Shown here: in pieces, positions 44,574 to 53,053 of the stretch
How positions within the stretch are numbered: the stretch's first letter is position 1
How the letters are laid out: each line of letters begins with the position of its first letter
From: DATDCY01 sp031406795 [NCBI: Candidatus Rokuibacteriota bacterium]
Lineage (GTDB): Bacteria; JAUVQV01
NCBI GenBank assembly: GCA_031406795.1
Contig: JANOHV010000007.1
Span: forward strand, 58,842-122,841
DNA: 64,000 nucleotides
Direction: 5' to 3'
The notes under the pieces: model-generated
What the model was told of the DNA's origin: nothing
The model's database searches: none
The model's input: the letters and a program-made list of their open reading frames with translations, nothing else
Program-made: the position numbers and the translations under genes

Positions 44574-44836
44574 GTGAGCGCCGGCCTGACGCGGCTCGAG
44601 TTTCTCAAGTGCTCCGGCGCCGGTCTCACGCCGGCGGTCGTCTTCTCGCCCTTCAGCCTTCGCTCCGCCGGAGCCGAGGCCGTGTCTGAAACCAGCTTCC
44701 GGCCCAACGCCTGGCTGACCGTGCACCCCGGCGGGAGCGTGACCGTCGTCGTCGCCAAGTCCGAGATGGAACCGGGGGTCGCCACTTCGCTGCCGATGAT
44801 CGTGGCCGACGAGCTCGAGGCGGATTGGCAGCGGTA
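44574..44836 (+). pseudogene. Truncated molybdopterin-dependent dehydrogenase (IorB-like) relic
   Basis: From GTG 44574: TRLEFLKCSGAGL, then FRPNAWLTVHPGGSVTVVVAKSEMEPGVATSLPMIVADELEADWQ. This matches the N-terminus of the isoquinoline oxidoreductase/xanthine dehydrogenase large-subunit family, normally over 700 residues. Similarity stops at about 44836 and the frame ends by 44939; the cofactor domains are absent. The preceding 44276-44573 holds no gene I recognise. Confidence 0.7.
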
Positions 44837-44951
44837 TGCTCCCCTGTCCTCTGGATCGGTGAGGGCTCTTGTTTTCGCGGCGATCGCCGCGTGTGCGGCC
44901 GGGCAGCCCGGCTCGGGTGCATCCGGAACGGCAGTATGATAAACATGGTCT

Positions 44952-45737
44952 ATGACCGCGCCTGTGTTCCTCGTCCGCGAGGTACCCCGCTTCGGGCGCC
45001 CGCTCTTTCGTCTCGGGCTCTCGGGGTCCTTTGGGCTCGACGAGACGGCGTGCCGCGAGGCGCTCGAGCGGATGCAATACGTCTTCTGGACGCCTCGCAT
45101 GAAGGGACTGACCCCCGCGCTTCGCGACGCGCTCGCGCGGGACCGGGACCGCTACGTGGTCGCCAGCGGGCCGCTGCTCGGGTTCTTTCCCGGCGCGCTG
45201 CGCAAGGCCGTGGAGAACGCGCGGCGGACCCTTCGCACCGATGTGATCGATGTCTTCCAGCTCTTCTGGCTCGGGAAGATGTCCGCATTCACGCGGGGCG
45301 TGCAGGCCGAGATGACCGCGCTGCGGGAGGAGGGGAAGGTGCGCTGGCTTTGCGTCTCGATCCACGATCGCCCGCGCGCGGGGCGGCTCGCCGCCGACTC
45401 GATCCTCGACGCGCTGATGATCCGCTACAACGCCGCGCATCCCGGCGCGGAGCAGGAAATCTTCCCGCACCTCGATGCGCGGCGTCCGGCGCTCGTCTGC
45501 TACACGGCCACCGCGTGGCGCAAGCTGCTGAAGGCGCCGAAAGGCTGGGACGGCCGGGTCCCGACCGCCGGCGACTGCTACCGTTTCGTGCTCTCCTCGC
45601 CGCACGTCGATGTTGCGCTCACGGGTCCGCGCACGGTCGGACAGCTGCGGGAGAACCTCGACGCGGTGGAACGCGGCCCGCTTTCGGCCGAAGAGGATGG
45701 TTGGATTCGCGCGATCGGTCGAGCGGTGCATGGCTGA
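44952..45737 (+). CDS. Aldo/keto-reductase-fold protein lacking canonical catalytic residues
   Basis: 261 residues. The AKR barrel is recognisable (DVIDVFQLFWLG, REEGKVRWLCVSIHD, IRYNAAHPGAEQEIFPHL, VALTGPRTVGQLRENLDAVE). At the tetrad positions the Lys strand reads VVASGPL where VIATK is usual, the His position reads LFW for LHW, and the Asp/Tyr strand is altered (QYVFWTP). It is therefore probably not a standard reductase. G+C-rich and well preserved. Alternative: a distinct AKR subfamily with moved residues. Confidence 0.7.
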   Translation: MTAPVFLVREVPRFGRPLFRLGLSGSFGLDETACREALERMQYVFWTPRMKGLTPALRDALARDRDRYVVASGPLLGFFPGALRKAVENARRTLRTDVIDVFQLFWLGKMSAFTRGVQAEMTALREEGKVRWLCVSIHDRPRAGRLAADSILDALMIRYNAAHPGAEQEIFPHLDARRPALVCYTATAWRKLLKAPKGWDGRVPTAGDCYRFVLSSPHVDVALTGPRTVGQLRENLDAVERGPLSAEEDGWIRAIGRAVHG

Positions 45738-46102
45738 TCCCGCGCAGGGCACCGCCACAAAATACCGGTTTGTTGTATCAGATGCTTCGTAATTGAATAA
45801 CGAGACAACCGTTTCCGGCCGGAGCTTCTCTTCACGGCAGGAAAATGGTGAATTTATTCAATTCCAGCCGCGGCGCCGGTGATCAGCAGAGTGGCAAGAC
45901 CGCCCGATCGTCTCGAAATTGAACTGGCCCGGCCGCGGAATCATCAGGGAACTCCCCACCGGTCGCGTTGGCTATTCTCTATTATTTCAGATAGTTGCGG
46001 GTTACGCTCCGCTCCAAATCAGTCAATGGCACGTCTGATGCAGAGGATCTTACAAAGATGGGCAAACCGGGCGATGGAATGCAAACCGAAAGGAGAACGA
46101 AC
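45738..46102. other. Non-coding stretch before csbD-like gene
   Basis: A+T-richer than its flanks, with no convincing gene on either strand. It should hold the promoter of the CsbD gene, but no clear -35/-10 pair is identified. AAAGGAG ends the region at the CsbD start. Confidence 0.4.
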
Positions 46103-46282
46103 ATGAACAGCGGCGCGAAGGACAAAGTGGAAGGCACGTTTCACCAGGCGAAAGGCAAAGTCAAGGAAATGGCCGGGAGCATCACCGATAACCCGAAACT
46201 GAAGGCCGAGGGCACCGCCGAAAGAGTGGCCGGAAAAGTGCAGGAAAAGGTCGGCGAGGTCAAGAAGGTTCTGGGGAAGTAG
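46103..46282 (+). CDS. CsbD-family stress protein
   Basis: 59 residues, Lys/Glu/Gly-rich: KDKVEGTFHQAKGKVKEMAG and GTAERVAGKVQEKVGEVKKVLG are the CsbD repeats. Members are abundant general-stress proteins of unknown mechanism. AAAGGAG ribosome site; strong terminator 34 bp downstream, so monocistronic. Confidence 0.9.
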   Translation: MNSGAKDKVEGTFHQAKGKVKEMAGSITDNPKLKAEGTAERVAGKVQEKVGEVKKVLGK

Positions 46283-46315
46283 CGGGAGCTGCGCCCTGGC
46301 AGCCGACGAAGATGA

Positions 46316-46350
46316 GCCCTCCCCCCGCGTCCAACGGGGGGAGGGCTTTT
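46316..46350 (+). terminator. Intrinsic terminator of the CsbD gene
   Basis: Perfect 11-bp stem (46316-46326 with 46336-46346), 9-nt loop, TTTT at 46347-46350. The G/C-symmetric arms may also serve the convergent lipoprotein gene. Confidence 0.8.
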
Positions 46351-46377
46351 CGTGTCGCCGGCGCGTTCCAAATCCGA

Positions 46378-46668
46378 CTACTTGAACTTCTGGCCCTTTG
46401 CAACCACCTTGCCGTCGTGGAACTGGATAAGGCCCCTCTTGTAGAACCAGGTTTCGCTCGACCCAGCCGGCGTTGGCAACACCGTACCGACCCCGCTCGA
46501 CTCCATGCGGAACTTCTGATGCGGCTTGCCGGCAACCGTCAAGACCTGGTCCACCGTCATGCCGAGCGAAACCTTCTCGTAGTTTTGCAGCACCGCTGCG
46601 CAGCCGAACCCGAGCGCCCCGACGACGACCGCCGTGGCGAACATCCCCGCCTTCTGCCTGCACGACAT
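46378..46668 (-). CDS. BamE/SmpA-like small lipoprotein
   Basis: 96 residues. Signal peptide with lipobox-like LGFGC (Cys near residue 23), then VSLGMTVDQVLTVAGKPHQK, the SmpA/OmlA (BamE) motif, and a beta segment ending GLIQFHDGKVVAKGQKF. Likely anchored in the outer membrane; BamE proteins help assemble outer-membrane proteins, but many small paralogs have other roles. Confidence 0.75.
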   Translation of the reverse strand: MSCRQKAGMFATAVVVGALGFGCAAVLQNYEKVSLGMTVDQVLTVAGKPHQKFRMESSGVGTVLPTPAGSSETWFYKRGLIQFHDGKVVAKGQKFK

Positions 46669-46789
46669 GTTCCACCTCCGAACCCGATTGCGGGATGCGC
46701 CGCCGCCACCCCTGTGACGGACTCCGTCCCTTGTTCGTTTCGACGCGCAAGGCCCGGAAAGGTTTCCGCCACGGAACTCCGCGATCCGC

Positions 46790-46819
46790 TTGACGTTGCG
46801 CGACCGTCCCTGCTATGCT
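46790..46819 (+). promoter_or_regulatory. Promoter of the manganese-riboswitch operon
   Basis: TTGACG (46790-46795), 18 bp, TATGCT (46814-46819) with an extended -10 TG (46811-46812). Transcription should begin near 46826, just ahead of the riboswitch. Confidence 0.6.
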
Positions 46820-46828
46820 CGATTTCGT

Positions 46829-46960
46829 CAAGGGGGAGTAGCTGAACCGGCCACCATCGTCAGCACGGCCCGTAGGGGCCCGGTGGCGCCGGATTCGGGG
46901 AACTGAACAGGCGAGACCTTTGTCGCGGCGCACGAGTGCTGCGGCAAAGGTCTTTTTTTT
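46829..46960 (+). promoter_or_regulatory. yybP-ykoY manganese riboswitch with terminator
   Basis: The conserved GGGGAGTAGC (46833-46842) and GGCGAGACCTTTG (from 46910) flank a folded core. The second element pairs with GCGGCAAAGGTCT (46941-46953) to make a terminator (arms 46914-46926 and 46941-46953) followed by eight T. Family members sense Mn2+ and turn on exporters by preventing termination. It precedes a UPF0016 exporter gene, one of the classes known to carry it. Confidence 0.88.
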
Positions 46961-47022
46961 GGCTCGGGAGGGGCGATGCAGCGCAAGAAGGACGCCGGCG
47001 CCGGCTGGGCGGGCGGGCGCGG

Positions 47023-47697
47023 ATGACCGCGTTTCTCGCCTCCCTGGCATTCGTCGTCCTCGCGGAGATGGGCGACAAGACCCAACTGCTCGCGATGGCC
47101 TTCGCCACCAAGTTCCGCTGGCAAACGGTCATGTGGGGCGTCCTCGTCGCGACGATGGCCAACCACCTGATGGCGGCTGCCGCCGGCAGTTGGCTGGCCA
47201 CGGTTGTGCCGCTGGCGACCATCAAGATCGTCGCGGCCGCGTCCTTCATCCTCTTCGGACTGTGGACGATCCGCGGCGACCAGCTCGAGGGCGAAGACGA
47301 GCGTTACCACTTCAGCCCGTTCTGGACCGTCGCGGTGGCCTTCTTCATCGCCGAGATGGGGGACAAGACGCAGCTGGCGACGATCTCGCTCGCGGTCAAG
47401 TATAATGCGATCTGGTCGGTCTGGCTGGGTACCACGGCGGGGATGATGGTCGCCGACGCCATCGGCATCGGCGTCGGGATCGTGATGGGCAAGCGCATCC
47501 CCGAGCGGGCGGTCAAGTGGGGGGCGGCGCTGATCTTCATCGCCTTCGGCGTCTACGGCCTCTGGGAAAACCTGCCGCGCGAACTCTGGCGGGCGCCGGT
47601 GGTTTTCGCCGGCGCGGCGGCGCTCGCGGCCGCGATCTGGGGCATGGCGCGCTGGGGTTCGGGTCGCGCGGTCGTCGCGGGAACCGGCGGCGGATGA
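47023..47697 (+). CDS. UPF0016/TMEM165-family manganese/calcium exporter
   Basis: 224 residues, six to seven membrane helices. The family motif EMGDKTQL appears twice (LAEMGDKTQLLAMAFA and IAEMGDKTQLATISLA), one in each inverted half, with the acidic residues lining the cation path. Homologs (MneA, Gdt1/TMEM165) move Mn2+ or Ca2+ out of the cytoplasm. The upstream Mn2+ riboswitch points to manganese. ATG 47023 gives a clean first helix; the ribosome site is weak. Confidence 0.92.
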   Translation: MTAFLASLAFVVLAEMGDKTQLLAMAFATKFRWQTVMWGVLVATMANHLMAAAAGSWLATVVPLATIKIVAAASFILFGLWTIRGDQLEGEDERYHFSPFWTVAVAFFIAEMGDKTQLATISLAVKYNAIWSVWLGTTAGMMVADAIGIGVGIVMGKRIPERAVKWGAALIFIAFGVYGLWENLPRELWRAPVVFAGAAALAAAIWGMARWGSGRAVVAGTGGG

Positions 47698-47779
47698 CGG
47701 GGTCAAAGGCACGGGACGCGTGCGGTGGAGCCCCGCCGCCCGTTGAGGAAAACAGGCACAACCTGAGAGGGAGACCGGC

Positions 47780-48070
47780 ATGAAGTGTCCGACCTGCAGC
47801 ATCGACCTGGTGATGTCCGAGCGACAGGGCATCGAAATCGACTACTGCCCGACCTGCCGGGGCGTCTGGCTGGATCGGGGCGAACTCGACAAGATCATCG
47901 AGCGATCGCAGCAGGACCGCACGGAGGCGCCGCAGGTTCCGATCCCGCAACAGCCGGTGCGGCGTGAGGAGTATCGCGGGAGCGATCACCACCATGGCAG
48001 CCACCATGACGATCACGGCTACTCCGGGAAGCACAAGCGCAAATCATTCCTTGCGGAGTTATTCGACTGA
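47780..48070 (+). CDS. TFIIB-type zinc-finger protein with His-rich tail
   Basis: 96 residues. CPTC...CPTCRGVWLDRGEL is the zf-TFIIB (PF13453) signature; two CPxC knuckles bind one zinc. The C-terminal third is His/Asp-rich (SDHHHGSHHDDHG), able to bind divalent metals. It sits between the exporter and the P-type ATPase on the same strand. A role as metal buffer or assembly factor is inference. GAGAGGGAG ribosome site. Confidence 0.85.
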   Translation: MKCPTCSIDLVMSERQGIEIDYCPTCRGVWLDRGELDKIIERSQQDRTEAPQVPIPQQPVRREEYRGSDHHHGSHHDDHGYSGKHKRKSFLAELFD

Positions 48071-48096
48071 CGCTCTCTCGAAACGAGGTACATCGC

Positions 48097-50799
48097 ATGG
48101 CTGATCCTGGAACCGTGGCGGACAAGGCGGCGGGTGCGCAGCCCGCAGCGGCCTGGCACACACTGGGCGTCGACGCGGCGCTCGCGGCGCTCGAAACCCG
48201 CCCCGGCGGCCTGAGCGCCGCCGAGGCCGAAGCGCGCCTCGTGGCCCACGGTCCGAACGAGCTGGTCGCAAAGCGCAAGCGCACGCCATTCGCGATGTTC
48301 CTCGACCAGTTCAAGGATTTCATGATCGTCGTGCTGATCGCCGCCGCCGTGCTCGCCGGCGTGCTCGGCGAGGTGGCCGACACGATCGCCATTGTCGTGA
48401 TCGTGGTGCTCAATGCCGCGCTGGGATTCACGCAGGAGTTTCGGGCCGAAAAGGCGATGGAGGCCCTCAAGAAGATGGCCGCAACGCTGGCGACGGTCGT
48501 CCGGGACGGCGCCCCCGCCTCAGTTCCCGCGGCGCACCTCGTTCCCGGCGACGTCGTGCACCTCGAGGCGGGAAACGTCGTGCCGGCCGACCTGCGGCTG
48601 ACCGAGGCCGCGCGGCTCAAAGTCGAGGAGGCCGCGCTGACGGGCGAGTCGGTCCCGTCGGAAAAACAGACGGACGCTCTGCCCGACCCGGGCCTGCCGA
48701 TCGGCGATCGCAAGAACCTGGCTTACAAGGGGACGGTCGTCACCTACGGTCGCGCGACGGGCCTCGTGGTCGCCACGGGGATGCGGACCGAACTGGGCCG
48801 GATCGCCTCGATGCTCCAGGACGAGGAGGAGGGGAAGACCCCGCTGCAGAAGCGCCTCGTCGCCTTCGGCAAGAAGCTCGCGTTCGCGATCCTGGCCATC
48901 TGCGCGGTCGTGTTTCTGATTGGTATCCTGCGCGGCGAACCGCCGCTGCTGATGCTGCTCACGGCTGTGTCTCTGGCCGTCGCCGCGATCCCGGAAGCGC
49001 TGCCGGCGGTGATCACCATCTCGCTCGCCTTCGGTGCGAAGAAGATGGTCCGACAGAACGCACTCGTGCGCAAGCTGCCCGCCGTCGAGACGCTTGGTTC
49101 CGTGACCTACATCTGCTCCGACAAGACCGGCACGCTGACGTTGAACCGGATGACGGCGGAGGAAGTCTACGTCGACGGCCGGCTCTTCGCCAAAGCGGAG
49201 ATGCGCGGCGAACCAGCGCCGAAGGATGCCGGCACGCCAGTCGTCCTGCCGCTGCCGAAGCTGCTCCTCGCGGTGGCCCTCTCCAATGACGCGAAGCAGG
49301 ACGCCGCCGGCGCGATCATCGGCGACCCGACCGAGGCTGCCCTCTTCACGCTGGCTGCCGAGGGCGGTTTCGCGAAGGCGGCGCTGGAAGGGAGCTACCC
49401 GCGGCTGGCGGAGCTGCCCTTCGATTCGGAACGCAAGCTGATGACGACGTTTCACGCCTGGGAGGGGGGGAAGGTCGTCTCCTTTACGAAGGGGGCCGTC
49501 GAGGTGGTGCTCGAGCGCGCCTCCCGCGTGCTCACGGCGCAGGGGGAGGTCGATCTGGCGCCCGCGGAGATCCTCGGCGTGGCCGACCGGATCGCCGCCG
49601 ACGGCCTGCGCGCCCTCGGTTTCGGCATGCGGGTCTGGGACCGGCTCCCTGAAAACCCGGAGGCCGCGGAGGTCGAGTCGGGCCTGACGCTCCTCGGGCT
49701 CGTGGGCCTGATGGACCCGCCGCGGCCGGAGGCGAAGGACGCGGTCGCGCTGTGCCGCAAAGCCGGGATCGTGCCCGTGATGATCACCGGCGACCACCCG
49801 CTGACGGCGCGGGCGATCGCCCGGCGCATCGGGATTCTGGACGACGGCCACGCGGACAACCAGATCATCACCGGGCGCGAGCTCGACCAGCTCTCGCTCG
49901 AGGAATTCGAGGAGCGGGTCGAGCGGATCCGGGTCTACGCGCGGGTCGCCCCGGAGCAGAAGCTCAAGATCGTCAAGGCGCTGCAGGACCGCGGTCAGTT
50001 CGTCGCGATGACCGGCGACGGCGTCAACGACGCGCCGGCGCTCAAGCGCGCGGACATCGGCGTCGCGATGGGGATCACCGGCACGGACGTCTCGAAAGAG
50101 GCGTCGCACATGATCCTGCTCGACGACAACTTCGCGACCATCGTCAAGGCGGTCAAGGAGGGGCGGCGGATCTTCGACAACATCCGCAAGTTCATCAAGT
50201 ACGCGATGACCGGCAACTCCGCGGAGATCTGGACCATCTTCCTCGCGCCGTTCTTCGGGATGCCGATCCCGCTGCTGCCGATCCACATCCTCTGGATCAA
50301 CCTCGTGACCGACGGGCTCCCCGGACTGGCCCTGGCCGCGGAGCCCGGCGAGAAGGGGATCATGGAGCGGCCGCCGCGCCACCCGAAGGAGAGCATCTTC
50401 GCCGACGGCATGGGCACGCACATCGTCTGGGTCGGCCTGCTGATGGGAGCCGCGTCCCTCGGCACCCAGGCCTGGTCCATGCGAACCGGCTTCGCGCACT
50501 GGCAGACGATGGTCTTTACCGTGCTCTGCCTCAACCAGATGGGGCACGTGCTCGCGATCCGCTCCGAGCGCGAGTCGCTCTTCAGCCAGGGGCTGTTCTC
50601 GAACAAGCCGCTGGTGGGCGCGTTCGCGCTGACCTTCGCGCTGCAGATGGCCACGATCTATGTGCCGCTTCTCAACCCGATCTTCAAGACCGAGCCGCTG
50701 ACGGCCGCGGAGCTCGGTTTCACGCTCGTCATGTCGACGGTGGTCTTCATCGCCGTCGAGATCGAGAAGTTCTTCAAGCGCCGGAAAAGAACCTCCTGA
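48097..50799 (+). CDS. P2A-type cation-transporting ATPase (Ca2+/Mn2+ class)
   Basis: 900 residues. N-terminal cation-ATPase domain, actuator with LTGES, ion-site PEALP in helix 4, phosphorylation site CSDKTGTLT, hinge GDGVNDAPALKRADIG, and helix 6 NLVTDGLPGLALA. PEALP and NLVTD are the SERCA/PMCA-like calcium-pump motifs. Bacterial relatives also export Mn2+, including ones under yybP-ykoY riboswitches in Gram-positives, so Mn2+ is a reasonable substrate here. It is 26 bp after the zinc-finger gene and presumably on the riboswitch transcript. Confidence 0.93.
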   Translation: MADPGTVADKAAGAQPAAAWHTLGVDAALAALETRPGGLSAAEAEARLVAHGPNELVAKRKRTPFAMFLDQFKDFMIVVLIAAAVLAGVLGEVADTIAIVVIVVLNAALGFTQEFRAEKAMEALKKMAATLATVVRDGAPASVPAAHLVPGDVVHLEAGNVVPADLRLTEAARLKVEEAALTGESVPSEKQTDALPDPGLPIGDRKNLAYKGTVVTYGRATGLVVATGMRTELGRIASMLQDEEEGKTPLQKRLVAFGKKLAFAILAICAVVFLIGILRGEPPLLMLLTAVSLAVAAIPEALPAVITISLAFGAKKMVRQNALVRKLPAVETLGSVTYICSDKTGTLTLNRMTAEEVYVDGRLFAKAEMRGEPAPKDAGTPVVLPLPKLLLAVALSNDAKQDAAGAIIGDPTEAALFTLAAEGGFAKAALEGSYPRLAELPFDSERKLMTTFHAWEGGKVVSFTKGAVEVVLERASRVLTAQGEVDLAPAEILGVADRIAADGLRALGFGMRVWDRLPENPEAAEVESGLTLLGLVGLMDPPRPEAKDAVALCRKAGIVPVMITGDHPLTARAIARRIGILDDGHADNQIITGRELDQLSLEEFEERVERIRVYARVAPEQKLKIVKALQDRGQFVAMTGDGVNDAPALKRADIGVAMGITGTDVSKEASHMILLDDNFATIVKAVKEGRRIFDNIRKFIKYAMTGNSAEIWTIFLAPFFGMPIPLLPIHILWINLVTDGLPGLALAAEPGEKGIMERPPRHPKESIFADGMGTHIVWVGLLMGAASLGTQAWSMRTGFAHWQTMVFTVLCLNQMGHVLAIRSERESLFSQGLFSNKPLVGAFALTFALQMATIYVPLLNPIFKTEPLTAAELGFTLVMSTVVFIAVEIEKFFKRRKRTS

Positions 50800-50837
50800 T
50801 ACGCACGAAGAGCTCGAAGCACGGGAGAGGCATTACG

Positions 50838-51275
50838 ATGACCCAGTCCGGTCGCACATCCAATACGAACTGGGCCATACTTTTTCTCTGCTGGCTTTTG
50901 GCCAGCGGATCAACCCTGGGAAGTGTGTTTTTCAGTAATGTAATGGAGTTTGCTCCCTGTGTTCTGTGTTGGTATCAGAGAATATGCCTGTTTCCTCTGG
51001 TAGTTATCTTAGCCGCCGGGCTGTTCCCTTTTGACAAGAGCGTTGTGAAGTACGCCCTGCCTTTGGCGACAGCCGGCTGGCTGACGGCCCTTTATCACAC
51101 CTTGCTCTATTCCGGAATCATCCCGGAGCGTATGCGACCTTGCACACAAGGGGTTTCTTGTACGGAAGAATACATCAATCTGTTCGGATTTCTGACGATA
51201 CCAATGCTTTCCCTCCTTTCATTTTCAATACTCGTCGCTCTGTTGACGACCTTAAAAATGAGGGTAACCAAGTGA
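50838..51275 (+). CDS. DsbB/BdbC-like disulfide oxidoreductase
   Basis: 145 residues, four membrane helices. CVLC (CxxC) in the first periplasmic loop and a Cys pair in the second (RPCTQGVSC). It passes electrons from a DsbA-like protein to quinone. The nucleotide composition is markedly less G+C-rich than its neighbours. The stop overlaps the next gene's GTG (GTGA). GGGAGAGG ribosome site. Confidence 0.9.
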   Translation: MTQSGRTSNTNWAILFLCWLLASGSTLGSVFFSNVMEFAPCVLCWYQRICLFPLVVILAAGLFPFDKSVVKYALPLATAGWLTALYHTLLYSGIIPERMRPCTQGVSCTEEYINLFGFLTIPMLSLLSFSILVALLTTLKMRVTK

Positions 51276-51925
51276 AATATGTCCTGTTTGGAGTTTCAGG
51301 TTTAGTGTTGATCGTCGTATTTGTCTTCGCCGCGTCCTCCTACAAGGGACGACAGGCTGAAAAGTACGGCTTTATGGCCCAGCAGAGCGCTGCAACTTTT
51401 GTCAGAGACCACTCGCAGACGCTCGGCAGCGATAGTGCCAAAGTCTATCTTGTCGAGTTTATGGACCCCGCCTGTGAAACCTGTGCAGCCTTTTCTCCTT
51501 TCGTTAAGCAATTGCTGGGCGCCTATCCCGGCAAAATAAAACTTGTTCTTCGCTATGCCCCGTTTCACCAAGGTGCCGACTATTTTGTCAAGATTCTCGA
51601 GGCAGCCAGAAGACAGGGTAGATATTGGGAGACGTTGGATGTCATGTACAAGTCGCAGCCATACTGGGCCAGCCACCACAATCCACAACCTGAAAAGATC
51701 TGGCAATTCCTTCCAGCGGCTGGACTCGATGTGGAGCGAATCAAGAAGGATATGAGCGACCCTGCAATCGTCAAACTCATTGAACAGGATCTTGCCGATG
51801 CCAAGACGCTCGCTGTTCGAAAGACGCCAGGATTCTTTGTTAATGGGAAGCCGCTCCAAGTCTTTGGATCCGAGCAATTACTGCAATTGGTTCGGACTGA
51901 AATCAGCGCCAGCTACCCGGAATAA
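51272..51925 (+). CDS. DsbA-family thiol oxidase (membrane-anchored)
   Basis: 217 residues. Signal anchor (YVLFGVSGLVLIVVFVFAAS), then a DsbA/DSBA-like thioredoxin fold with EFMDPACETC active site and cis-Pro segment RKTPGFFVNGKPL. It would oxidise secreted proteins and be recycled by the overlapping dsbB. GTG 51272, 4-bp overlap and GAGGG site decide the start. Low G+C like dsbB. Confidence 0.88.
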   Translation: MKYVLFGVSGLVLIVVFVFAASSYKGRQAEKYGFMAQQSAATFVRDHSQTLGSDSAKVYLVEFMDPACETCAAFSPFVKQLLGAYPGKIKLVLRYAPFHQGADYFVKILEAARRQGRYWETLDVMYKSQPYWASHHNPQPEKIWQFLPAAGLDVERIKKDMSDPAIVKLIEQDLADAKTLAVRKTPGFFVNGKPLQVFGSEQLLQLVRTEISASYPE

Positions 51926-51970
51926 CCAACCATGCCCTCAAGACCCGGATTGTGGAGGTTACAGGCGATT

Positions 51971-52480
51971 ATGAACAGATTGACGCTCATGGTTCTGGCG
52001 TGTTGTGCGCCCCTGTTCGCTGCTTCCTGCGAACAAGCTCCAAAGGTGGCGGAAGTGGGGAAGTTGGCCCCGGACTTTACCCTCGTCGACACAAAAGGCA
52101 CTACCTGGACTCTCTCCCAACTCAGAGGTCAGGTGGTATTCGTCAATTTTTGGGCAACCTGGTGTCCTCCCTGCCGCGAGGAGATGCCTGCGATGCAACG
52201 GCTGTACGCGATGATGCCGAACGATACCTTTAAAATGCTGGCGGTGCTTGAAAATGACGACCCGGCACGGGCGGATTCTTTTGCCGCAAAAGCCGGCATC
52301 ACGCTGCCAATTCTCGTTGATCGAGACAAGAAGGTCTGGCCGAAATATGGACTTACCGGAGTGCCTGAGACGTTCATCGTCGACAAGCAGGGTGTGATCC
52401 GGGAAAAATTCATTGGCCCTGCTCAGTGGGACTCGCCCAGATATCTGCAGATATTGGAGAAATACCTGAATCAGAAATGA
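51971..52480 (+). CDS. TlpA/ResA-like thioredoxin lipoprotein
   Basis: 169 residues. Lipoprotein signal (MVLACCAPLFAASC), then a ResA/TlpA thioredoxin fold: FWATWCPPCREEMP active site and cis-Pro GVPETFIVDKQG. It is a reductant for cytochrome c apoproteins or other periplasmic thiols. ATG 51971 fits the signal; ATG 51932 would add 13 residues ahead of it. Third gene of the dsb cassette and immediately upstream of a c-type cytochrome, which may depend on it. Confidence 0.88.
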   Translation: MNRLTLMVLACCAPLFAASCEQAPKVAEVGKLAPDFTLVDTKGTTWTLSQLRGQVVFVNFWATWCPPCREEMPAMQRLYAMMPNDTFKMLAVLENDDPARADSFAAKAGITLPILVDRDKKVWPKYGLTGVPETFIVDKQGVIREKFIGPAQWDSPRYLQILEKYLNQK

Positions 52481-52522
52481 TGAGCATCGGGTGATTTCAA
52501 TAACAAACGGGAGGGCAAGACT

Positions 52523-52987
52523 GTGCGGACAAGAATTCTTGTGATTTCAGCCGTTGCTGTTGTTTGCGGGTTCACGCGGTTTGCCGGCGCCGAGGAGACG
52601 ACGTGGCGCTCCGGCATCGCGCAGATTATCCAGGCGCGGTGTGCGGGCTGTCACGGCGCCGCCGCCAAGGAGTACAACGACTGGAATCTGGGGGACAAGA
52701 AGGATGCCCCGCGCATGGACACCTACCCGGCGTTCATGACGTACGTCGTCTGGCCGGCGACCGGGGCGATCATGCGCCGGCTCGATGACGGCAAGAGCGC
52801 GGCGGACGGCAAAGCCGGCAACATGTACGCCCACCTCGGCGAGGGCGCCGAAGAGCGCGCCGCGAACCTCGCGAAAATCAAGAGCTGGCTCGGCGACGGC
52901 GCGTGGAACCTGAATCGCTGGGGCGCCCGCGGGGATGTCCCGGGCGTCACCAAGGAGCAACTCGACAAGATCAAGGCGAAATACTGA
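52523..52987 (+). CDS. Secreted mono-haem c-type cytochrome
   Basis: 154 residues. Signal peptide (FAGA-EE), one haem motif CAGCH (near residue 40), and the segment GNMYAHLGEGAEERAANLAKIKSWLG. Its partner is unknown. GTG start after GGGAGGG. G+C rises again here relative to the dsb cassette. Convergent with the HD-GYP gene. Confidence 0.85.
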   Translation: MRTRILVISAVAVVCGFTRFAGAEETTWRSGIAQIIQARCAGCHGAAAKEYNDWNLGDKKDAPRMDTYPAFMTYVVWPATGAIMRRLDDGKSAADGKAGNMYAHLGEGAEERAANLAKIKSWLGDGAWNLNRWGARGDVPGVTKEQLDKIKAKY

Positions 52988-53053
52988 CGGAGCAGCGGCG
53001 GCGGCCCCGGGCAGTGCGCGCGCGGATCGCGACAGCGCGCAGCCGATTCCGGC

